Positions 45,801 through 57,800 of a stretch of DNA of 64,000 bases are shown in pieces. Origin of the DNA: Asterias amurensis (lineage: Eukaryota > Echinodermata > Asteroidea > Forcipulatida > Asteriidae). The notes under the pieces were generated by a model that was given only the letters and a program-made list of their open reading frames with translations, had not been told where the DNA came from and did not search any database. A program made the position numbers and the translations under genes. Location of the stretch: NCBI RefSeq assembly GCF_032118995.1, contig NC_092657.1:11387891-11451890 (forward strand). The letters are read 5' to 3'. Each line of letters begins with the position of its first letter. Position 1 is the stretch's first letter.

Positions 45801-48800
45801 TTTCGAAACGTACAAACTTACGGCTAGGACTTGAATGTACTCGTACGTCCGTACGTGTGTTCGATGTTCGATCAAGGCAAAGTCTGCCTCGATTGAAGTT
45901 ACAAAAGGGGTAGGCGTAGTTACCCGACACAACTTTATTTATTTTTTTAAACGTATAAATTGTTGAAAACAATTACTCAAAAAAATATGTTATTGTTCAG
46001 AAACATATACTCTAATGTTTAAAACAATATATACATATTTCCAGGTGACTTTAACAAGCTGGATTTAACATATAAAATGCTAGATTCAACACTTTTAAAG
46101 TGTAGTCACTTACCGAACTCGTGCAAGTGTTGGATTCAACTATTTAGTTCTTAGAGTGTATAACATTGTGTGTTTGCTTAGTGCACATCTTTAAGGCGTT
46201 TACCAACCAATAGAGTCTGTACGCAATTAAAGGGTCCTTCAGCATGTTTACCACGTGCTCATTGATACACAAGCTTAGAAACACGTATAGTTGTAACGCA
46301 AAAATTGCCCTTTTTTCATTGTCAAAGCCACAATTATTAGCATGCTCAGAACGAGCTAAACAATTAGTCTGCTGCCACCTATTGTTCAACTCGAAAGTCT
46401 CCCATTGTCAACTGGGCCCAATTTCATAAACCCTGTAAGCACACAAATTTGCTTAGCATGAAATCTCTTCCTTAATAAAAACAGGATAACCAACCAAATT
46501 TCTAAATGATTTTCAGGATAAGCTAACAACAGTTGAATGATAGTAACAAGTAATATGCAACAAATTAAAATTTGGTTGGTAATCTTGTTTTTATAAGGAC
46601 AGGTTTGCGGTAACACCATGTGATGACTATCCATAATGAGTTGGGGTGGTTCTGAAAAGAACCGTTGGTTTAACTCTACGTTTCGATCAGTATGCTCTGG
46701 TCGTCTTCAGAGCACACTGATCGAAACGTCGAGTTAAACCAACGGTTCTTTTCAGAACCACCCCTACTCATTAGAGATAGTCATTACTTGGTGTATTTCC
46801 ACCATGCAAAGTTTCAATACTACTAGTCTTGTTTGTATTAAGGAAGAGGTTTCATGCTAAGCAACTTTTTTGTGCTTACATGCTTTATGAAATTGGGCCC
46901 TGTTATCATGAGCTGTTATGATGATTGTTATTTCAGGTAGTTCCTGTATCTGGTCCAATGGAAGGCAATACCGTTATTAAAGTCATCGGAACCAATATCG
47001 GTCACATATTTCAAGACGTCCGAGGTGTGATGGTTGGTCAGCAGCCTTGCGATCTGACTGGACTTGAAGATCAGTACATCACTGGTCAAAGGTGATAACC
47101 CATCTAAAAATAATAGGCTCTTTTCGAAACCACGTCTTCGGCTTTGGATTCGGCTCATGCTAGTCTTTAGTCAAGGCGCTTTAGTCGGGTTGATGTTGTT
47201 TTGTCCTTAATGACATGTTTGGTAATATTGTCAAAGATTGTGTATCCCAACGTATGCTTACAATAATAAATCTGTAAACAATTTGCTCAAAATTGGTCGT
47301 CGTAGTTGCAAGAGAATAGTGAAAGAAAAAGCACCATCGTTGCACAACTTTGTGTGCCCTCCATTGCTCGTTACCAAGTAAGTTTTTGTGCTAACAAGTA
47401 AATTTAGTGACTACCGACAGTTTCCAGTGTCTCTAACAATTAAATTATAGAAACAGAAAACTACTTAATTTGAATAAAATAATGTAAGCCCCAAAATAAA
47501 TCTCTACTCTAGCTCATTCGGCACGTGTCCGTGACGGCCTCATCCTCAAATCACCACCATCACCAAGGCCCAATAGTTTCATGGTTCGGCTATAACCGTA
47601 AGCACAGAATCGACGCTTATCTCTTTTGGATAATGTATTTTAACATTTGAAATTGAAAGAAAATTCAATAGTGATGTATATTTTGTTTCAACACAGTGTA
47701 AGCTGTCTTACAGCTCCAATGAGTCAGTATAGTACGCACTCTGTCACCATCTCAGTGGCTCCTGTCGACGGGGGCGCATCCCTGCAGAGTACGGGGAAAG
47801 TGGACTTCACGTACACGGTAAAACACAAGTTTTTACGCCGAGCAATGGGAGACTTTTGGGACGCTTAGTGGCAGGTACAAGTCATTGTTCTCGGAAATGT
47901 GCGCATATTCAGAACTACGTGAACAATGTAAATTTACCTGGTCTGCTGCCACCAAGCGTTCCAAAGACTCCAATAAAATCGAACAGTTTTATTTTAATTT
48001 TAAAAACAGAAGCACATTTTGGGGAAAACAGTTTCATATTTAAACTTTAAAATTCCCGATATATCTTGAGAGAGGCTGGAATAACATTGAAATACACACC
48101 GAAACAACACGATTCATTTAAAGCAATTGAACATTGGAACAAAACAAAAAAAGGTTCACGGATTTACAAATAACTTAGAGGGCTTACAGAAGGTAATGGT
48201 GAGAGACTTGCCTTGATATTTTATTTCATGAAATGCTGTACTTTTTGAGAAAACATTTAAACAATACAAATTATCGATACGATAATTACGGATTTATTTG
48301 AAACACATGACACGGCGAAACGTGCGGAAACAAGGGTGGGTTTTCCCGTTATTTTCTTCCGACTCCGATGACCGCTTGAGCATCAATTTATATATAGAAT
48401 AACAAACCTGTGAAAATTTAGACTCAATCGGTCATCGGAGTCGGGAGAAAATGGCGGGAAAACCTTACCTTGTTTCCGCACGTTTCGCCGTGTCATGACA
48501 TTTGTTTAAAATAAATCCGTAATTCTCGCTATCGAGAATTGATATTGTTTTAATGTTTTCTCAAAAAAGTAAAGCGTTTCATGGAATAATTTTTCAAGAG
48601 AAGTCTTTCACCATTACCTTCTGTAAATCTTGTAAGTTATTTGTAAATCAGTGGACTTTTTTTTCTGTACCGAAAGTGTATAATGGCTTTAAAAAGGATT
48701 TGGGTACTTTTTACACAAAACACACTTTTCATAGAATAACATTAAACTAACACCGTTTGAAGATAATGATATGAGGAAGCCTACCTCAAAATATTAGTTG

Positions 48801-51800
48801 CTGCGGTGCTGTAGTTTATTGAGAAATGGGTAAAACAACGTAAAGCAAATTCGTTTTTACATGCTAAAATAATGTTCGTATCATGATCCTTCAGACGAAA
48901 ATTATTTTCATGACATTGTTTTACTCATCTGTCAAAAAAAACGGCACCTCAGCAAGTTATATTTCCAGGGAAGGTTTCTACTATCATTATCTTCAAACTG
49001 TGTGAGTTTAGTGTAAATCTGTGGACATTGTGTTTTTTGTCCTCCAAAAAGTACATCTATGAAGATATTTATCTATTTTCTGTGTAAAATTAACAGTTTG
49101 GTCGATCTGGTTGATAATCAAGTACAATACAGACCTTTAACAGTTAAAAAGTTTATTTCTTTAGTTGTGTAATGTTTAGTCAGTTCCTATTGTAAGAATA
49201 TACAACTTCCCATGTTATGGTTAATAGGTCGAGTTTATTCCAGATAATGAGAATCAACTGTTACTTTTGGGCGGCCATCTCATATGAAGAACTAGTGTGC
49301 ATCTGCTCAACGCATTTCACGGCGACCCGTTCAACACGGGAAATTCCCCTCAAATTCACACACTCGGGAGACATTTTCATCAGTTTAAGAAAAGTGATTT
49401 TGTTAAACTTACAAAGTCGCTCGGCATCGTATAGTATATATATTCCTCTTTCGAAACAGTACACTTTTTATATAAACAAGAGCCAGTAAAGAGGGGCACT
49501 TTTTGGTTGAAAAAGATGCATTTTGACTAAAATAATCAGTTTCCTATGCGGGGGTTGTCCCACTAAATTCAATGGCAAACTCGCTAGCAATCTCGCACCA
49601 CCAGAAGTCGCATGGTTTATGAAACTAGATAAAATAAGCTTTCCATCCATGTAACATGTTTTGTGATTGGTGGACTGCAAGAAGGGGCACTTTTTGTGTC
49701 AAATCATGAAGTCCGTTAGAGAGCTTGCACTACCAGAGTCTGGACTACGAGCCATATGGGTAGTGCGTTATGTGGCGGAAAGCTAGACCTCTTCAAACCG
49801 CGCGAAGCACAAACATCGTTTAATCGGAAGCGGAATACGTCGTTTGGCAAAGCTTTTTGCTGTTTTAATCCATCGATCTTTATGCCTCAACAATAAATTT
49901 ATATCTAAGAAGCATTTCGGTTCAACAATGTAGCGTTTTTAATGTCCAAAGGTATATTTGAATCGTGGAATTTTGTGCTTTTCTTCGACTCGAAAATCAC
50001 TCGACGTGGCTGGATTACTACATTTAGTTAATAGGGGTGTTTTTTGCAGAATATGTGGTGGGCATGCCAAAAATGCTAATACTTCGTTAAAAAAATGCCA
50101 AAAAATATGGGACTACATAAAATTATCATTCAACACATTAGTAGAAGGGTCCCATGTCCTTTTTTTGTTAAATGGTGTACAGAAATATCTTGACGAATCA
50201 AGTTTGTTGTGTAACATTAAACAATTTTTGTCACTGTTTATGTAAACTATGTTCAATATTTCTGTATAATAACTGTAATCTACTCTACATATGCGACTTT
50301 CAATGAAATGATTTATAACTCCTACTAACTGCAATGTTTTGTTTTAAATAAACCTTGTGCTTTCCTGCCACTTCTTACAAAGTCTAGAAGTTTGATCCCC
50401 TAAAATCTAAATGAATTGTCCCATTCCTGGCTGTGCACTCGAGCCGTTACACAGTCAGCTCACACACAGCGTGAGGGATTATCTGCTCAAAACGGGGCCA
50501 AAGTTCTTCATATGTATGAGGTGATACGTTGCATTATGGGAAGTAAACACTGGACTTGAGTCAGTCTGCTCATGGCATACTGCTACACCTATAAAGAAAG
50601 TTAGGGTAGTCTTTTCTATTCAATTTGTCTAATCAATCCTTTTTGGTAGAGGGCGGTATCAATGTTGATGCTTTTAAACGAGAAATAATTACACATGTAT
50701 TCATTCGCTTACTATGTATCTACCAGGGCCAAGTTTCATAGAGCTGCTAAGCACGAAAATTTGCTTAGCATTAAATTTATTCCTTGATTAAAACAGAACT
50801 ACCAACAAAATTTCCATATGTTTTATATTGCAATAACTTCATGCTAAGCAAATTGTTGTGCTTAGCAGCTCTATGAAACAGTGCCTTGCAGGATAGTCTT
50901 AGCAAGTCCCGATGATCGTGAAATGTGCCCATATCACTTCAGTTTACTCTTTTTCACAGTGATCAGGAGATCTTCGTAGGGTCCAATGACTTGCCTGATT
51001 CTGGTCCGTACCTCCTCGTTGGTGATATGGTCTTTGTAGGAAATGCAAAGAATCTTCCTGTAGCATCTCATTTATATGGCCTATATTATCTTCTCTAAAG
51101 CGGCTCTTAGAGTCCAGGGCCCAATTTCATGGAGCTGCTTAAGCACAAAGTTGTGATTAAGCAAGAAAATCCTTGCTTAGTAAAATCAGTTAACTGGCCA
51201 AGACTCCTCTCAATCGTTATGCTAAGTAAACAACAGCTAAACACCAGTCACAAGCAATGCATATGGCATGAAAATTTGCCCAGTAACATGTGTAAATTAA
51301 GCAAACTATTTTTTTGCTTAAGCACATTTTTTTGCTACATGAAACTGTGCCTAGGTCCCACAGGCATAGAGGAAGACGGAGATGACCAACGAGCGCATCA
51401 GTCTGACTTTTGAGCTGAGCTTGATGTTCCTGTCATTCCAGATGGGCTTCAGTTTTGTCAGTTGCTATAGACGAGTGTTATGACATTATGGGGGGAAAGG
51501 GTTTCTATGTGTAGCGGTTTACCTCATTACCTTTTTGACTTTCTCGATTTGATGGTAGGATCCAATGATCATGAATTTCCATCCAAGAATTGGACCTGAA
51601 GCTGGCGGTACTCTGATAAACATCATCGGCGTCAATATGGACACTGGTACCGAGGTCCAAGCTATGATTGATACCAATGTATCATGTGCAATCATTCGGT
51701 AAGATACGAAAAAGTCCTCCTCTCTCACTTTGTAACATAGCTTTTTCTATACTTATCTATTTACTTTTGTCGTCTTCAGTCTGATATTTTATTCTTTGTA

Positions 51801-54800
51801 TTTTGTCATCAGTATTTTGTAATGTCATTGTTCGTTTTGTCTTGTCCTTAAGAAGAAACTATTTTACACATACTATTGACTAGCAATGAGTTAACTAGTG
51901 TACGTCTATTCCCCCGTGTGTTATAAAAAAAAATATAATTATAAAAGACCTCTTGCTTGTTCTGTTTTCTGGTTGGCTGAAACACGGTCACGTGTAATGA
52001 ACTAATTATAGTGTAGTGATCGCGCGCGCGTGTTTTGCGGGAACTAGTTCCCGAGCGGGCACTAGTCTTTGTAAATAGTGCCCGGTTAAGGCGCCCTCTC
52101 TTGACTTGAGCCGTGAACAGCAACTACAAAACTTCCTTTATCTTCAAGATTTATGTTCTTGTGTCACATTTAAGACCGAGCTGTTTTATAAAACACTTGT
52201 TGACTGGAAGAATTCGGTAACTAGTGTACGTCTACTCCCCCTCGGGCCTGTGAGTGACCAGAGTAGGGGCCTATTTCCCTCGGCCATTCGGCCTCTGGAA
52301 AAAGGTCGCAATTTTGGTCAATCAAAGTCAATCGGGGGAATAGTTATCTCAGTTACTAGTTAAATCATTGCCAGTCAATTATGTGTATAATAGTAAATTT
52401 GTGGGTACAACCATGTCTAAATATCTTATAAGATATTATGAGTGGGTGTGGGCTCTGAAAAGAGCCGTATTGGTCTCGACGTTTCGAACAGTATACTCTG
52501 TTTCGTCCTCGTTGTTTGGTGGTTTGTTTGTTTGTTTGCTGTATAAAGGATGTTTTCCACAAGCCTCTGCTTACTCTAAGGAACCCCATGCTTTTGCTCC
52601 TCTCTTGTACATAGTTAATTCCAAGTTACTTAAATACACTGGACACTATTGGTAATTGTCAAAGGCCAGTCATCGTACTTGGTGTGTCTCAACAGATGCT
52701 GAAATAACAAACCTGTGAAAACTTGAGCTCGATTGGTCGTCGGAGTTGCGAGATACTATGAAAGAAAAAAACACCTTTGTCACACGAAGTTGTGTGCTTT
52801 CAGATGATTGATTTCGAGACCTCAAATTCTAAACTTGAGGTCCCGAAAACAATTTTGTGGAAAATTACTTCTTTCTCGAAAACTACGTCACTTCATAGGG
52901 AGCCGTCACAATGTTTGTTACTACCAACCTCTCCACATTACTCGTTACCAAGTGAGGTTTTGTGCTGATAATTATAATATGGAAAATCACCAATAGTGTC
53001 CACTGCCTTTAAGTTTTATTTGCTTTAACACCATAGTATTTTTGTTTACTTACTTATGTACTTTTGATTTCGTTACCTTTCTATCTACTGATCATTTATC
53101 ATTTTGTACTGTTTTCCATGACGAGTATGACAACTACTTCATATTGGGTGAACTACTCCTTGTAGGTAACGATGTTGTATTTTTCTTTTTCGTTATTTAA
53201 CATCTTCTACACTGGTTGTTCGATGCAGTATCGGATGGGCCAAATGAATCGAATCACCTTACAAAGATGAAATAATTGTGTTTCAAAAAACGACATGACC
53301 ACTGTAATCAAAAGAGGTACTTGTGTTTTGTTTTGTTTTTATGATAGGCATACCAACACGGCTATTGTGTGTTTCACCGCTGCCTCCACGGTGGGTAAAA
53401 CTGGTCGCATCACTGTTTCATTTGACGGTGCTCTGAGGAGTTCAACTGAAAACTTTACTTTTCAACCCAATCCTGATGTAATTGACATACAGCCCAGGAG
53501 GAGCATCAAGTCGTAAGTTTGTTTAATAATGATAATAATAGTGGCTTCTTATATAGCGCGCATAACCGTTACACAGTGACGCTCCTGACGCTGTAACTAC
53601 AGTATTTCCTGCAACTAGTGTGTAGTACGTTTGAATTATGAGACATGGGCCCTTTTCGAAACCACGGCTTCGGCTTTGGATTTGGCTCAGACTAGCTTGG
53701 CCCCGCGGTTGTTTTGACAATATTGCGCGTGTTTGTTTTCTTTTCGTACGCGCTTAGGGCTCCGTACAAGAGGGCGGAGCTGGAGGCCCAATCCAAAGTC
53801 GAAGCCGTGGTTTCGAAAAGGGCCCTAATACTTTTAGTACAATGCAATAGTTTACAAGGTGACATGGCGCAATGTGCAGCTAATCAAACCAGAAACACCG
53901 GTGCGAATCCATTCTCTTTTCGATAAGTGAACTGGGTTCTTTTTCGTGCGTGTTACGCAACACACGTTGTCAACGGCTTTACGTCCCACCCTAAGGACAA
54001 ATCATCATGTTTACCATGGGGTAAAAAAAAGGACATACAACAGTCACGTTAACACCATATGGTCGCCATCGGCTTCATCCTATCATATCAATTATATAAA
54101 GGGGCCAAGCTGAAGGGGCCCGCTCAACAACCCACATTTTGCCAATAGTTAAACAAATTAATACATATATCTATTTTTTTATTTGACAGCGGTGGACGGA
54201 AACTTACGGTTTAAGGAACTGGTCTATCCGTGAGTAGAGCTACGATGTTTGTCCATCACAAATACGTAAACGATAAAGGGATGGACAACATGTTTGAAGA
54301 AGTAAGTCAAATATTGATGATCCCTATTTTTAGCGGCATTAGTTCAAAAGCATTACTTTTACCTATTTTTTTTTTTTTGAAGCCCGAGAGTTTTGGGATT
54401 TATCGTATAAATTGAGAATAATATGTCCATTCAGGAAGAATTTGGTCCCCTATAGGAATACGCAATCTGAGAAGCGTTACCGCAGTAACGCTTTTAAGTT
54501 TCAAATGTTTGTGCACAAAAACTTATATATTATTTTACATAACTGCATAACTTCGAGGTGAAACGTTTCTCAACATGTTTTTTTTTTTTACTAATTGAAA
54601 GCTGCTGTAAGCTTCTTACCAATAGTTGTTATTTCCATTTTTTTCTTTTAGAGTTTACTAAACGTATATAGACCTTTCTTTTGCAACGTAACAGTCCGAG
54701 TTTTTGCCAACCCACGTTGAAAATCTATGGAAAGCCTTCAATGCAAATCAAAAACAAATCGGTACTGTTTGTAACAATGTTACCAAATTATTCAAAAATT

Positions 54801-57800
54801 GTGTTGATTTTGTTCAAAACTAAACAAATAACTATGTGAGGTATTTTATTAATTGAAAGTTTGTCGAAAATGTTGAATTTGGTTGAAACATATGTAGATA
54901 CGATTGAGTGTTTTACTAACAATCGGCCGACAATGCAAGGCGGTTTGTTTATCAACAAAAGAAAGGTCTTTACCCTCGAATAGAAACTTTTTGACGCAAG
55001 GTGGCGGCAGCAGACTTACCAGGTAAATTTCCATTGTTTACGTAGTTCTGAGCGTGCGCATATGACCGAGAAAAATGGGTTTTACCTAGTAAGTCTGCGG
55101 CCACCAAGCGTCCCAACAATATCCCATTGTGATAACGGCCATTTTGTTTCTACACCATAGTCCTGTGAGACGCATAATGATTCGATCGTGGTTTGCACGT
55201 CCCCGGCCATTAAGCTACCTGATACGATGACGTTATCATGTACTGACGTCACTGTTGGGTTTCAGTTGGATGGATTTGAAATGCTCTTAGAGACAACAGA
55301 ATTCAGCTATTGCTTGGATCCAACTTTTGACAATAACGAAGATCTTGAGGTCTCGGATAAATATTCGCTTCAAATTAAAGTAGGTGTCCCCTTTCATAAA
55401 TTTCCCCTACTTATACACACCATTATAAAGGATTGGTTGAAGAAATCTGTATTTAGACTAAGAGTAACTATAAAACAAAATATTAATAGTAAACTTGCGG
55501 GTACAACCATGGGTAAAATCTCTTTTGAAGGAGTGGTGGCTCTGAAAAGAGCCGGTTTGGTCTCGACGTTTCGAACAGTATACTCTGCTCGTCTCCCTCC
55601 AGCCATACTTGAGTTCCACATCACCAGTGGTCAAGCATTCGCCTGAAGACGAGCAGAGTATACTCTTGGTGGTTAAATTGGCTGCTCATTTGCCGAAATT
55701 GACCGTATACTGTTCGATTTAGCGTACTGTCATTCTTTTTCGTGACACACACGCCCCAAGAAGCGTCTAAGAATTTGAATGCTGCTTTGATAAATATCGT
55801 TACATTGAATGATTGTTTTGTTAAATCGAATGACGCAACATTACATTTGGTACTAATCATAAAACAAAATCGAATGACCCTTTTCAATAGCATTCGATTT
55901 CGCGCGAAATAGAATAGCTTGGTGGTTAAATTGACTGCTCATTTGCCGAAATTGACCGTATACTGTTCGAAACGTCGAGACCAAACCAGCTCTTTTCAGA
56001 GCCACCACTCCTCCAAAAAAGATTTTACCCATGGTTGTACCCCCTAGTTTACTATTAATATTTATATTTATAGTAACTCTTATTCTCCACACCATGCAAA
56101 GCTTCAAACACCATTCACTGTATTTAGACCTTTATTTATATAATTTTGATTTTTGGGGTTGAACAACGAATTCGAACCAACGATCCGCCGATTTAAAATA
56201 AAAATGAATGAAATGCTCACTAAGCGATAAACTCCAAACGGAAAGATGGCTTTATTTATTTCTCATCAACTTTGACATTTCGGATAAAACTTGTTCAAGG
56301 GATGTTTTCTACTATTTTCCTTAACCATCAATACAATACATATTGTTATGGTAATTGATGTTGAACCTCTTCATCTTTAAACAGCAACTTAAGACACAAC
56401 TGTTCACACTTGCTTTCCATACCACTTGAGAATTCCCTCTTTTCCATCTTAACCGGCTCCTTTGAATGGTTTTACACCATATTTAGTGCGCCTTTGTAAA
56501 TGCTGTGTAATTGTTATTATTATTTTAGGGGAAGAGGCTGGAGTTGGCAACCGATAAGTCCGAAGTGTGGGTCACCGTTGGCGACAAAAACTGCACAGTG
56601 ACAGAGCTGGGTAGTATCATTCTCTTTTGTACACTACCCATGGAGCGACCAGGTTCAAATAGTGCTATGGTAAGAATAGTCGTTGTTGAAGTATGTTAAC
56701 CCTAGAAAGCACCCCTGTTTTTTAACGCGCAATCGTGGCTCAGTGAGTGCAGTCATAATGGGGTTTTGTGCATAATAATTGTAACTTAGTTCAGAAATAT
56801 GAGAAAAAACAATTAAGTTATGTTATGCCTTTCCTAACTTTCTACGGATGCTACAACTTTACAAGAATCCTGAGTAGATGTTGATGGTTTTTATTTAATT
56901 TGTTGAAGATTTATTTCTGATTTTTTATTTTATTTCGATGTTTTAGTTTCAAGCTTCAGCATATGTTGATACCTTCTCCTTTGCGCGTGATTTTACCTCA
57001 ACAATCTTTGCATTCAGAATTGATCTCACTCTGTACGTAATATTGTTTGTACAATTTATTTGGTTCTGTATTGGATGTTCTATGGTCTGTGTAGCTAATG
57101 GGAGAATTTGGAACGCTAGGTAGATTGATCATAAAGTTAGGAAGAGTGTGGTGGAATCGACGGCTGTATATCACAACTTTTTTCATTTAAAGACACTGGA
57201 AACTATTGGTAATTATCAAAGACCAGTTTTCTCACTTGGTAGATCTGATCATGTGCATAAAATAACAAACCTGTGAAAACCTGTGTCACACGAAGTTGTA
57301 TGCTTTCAGATGCTTGATTTTGAGACCTTAAAATCTAGTTCTAAGGTCTCGAAACTACGTTACTTCAGTGGGAGCCGTTTTTTCTCCCCGTTACTCGTTA
57401 CCAAGTAAGTTTGTATGCTAATATATATTTTGAGTAATTACCAATAGTGTCCAGTGCCGTTAATGGTCTCCACCCTTGATGTGTTTCTTAGGTTAGATGG
57501 TACGGAAACTTAACCTTTGACATTGGTGAGGTGACCTTTCCTGCAGACGGTGTAACACTGCCATTAGTTATCATCTCATCTGTGGCCATAGCCTTACTCC
57601 TCCTGTCTGTGATCTTAGTTGCCATGTATTTCAAACAAAGGAAACATTTGAAGGGTCGTCATGAGCGTCTGTTAACCCGCATCAGACATTTTCACGAAGG
57701 TACAAGTTTTTTTCCCCCACAAAAAAAGGCCCTTTTTGAAACCATGGCTTCGGCTTTGGATTCGGCTTCAGGCTCCGTCTTCTCTAAACGCGTACGCAAA

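Noticed and set aside
54212..54214. Stop codon recoding as selenocysteine
   Set aside because: The codon is TAA, not TGA, and the position is not a cysteine in the family pattern.
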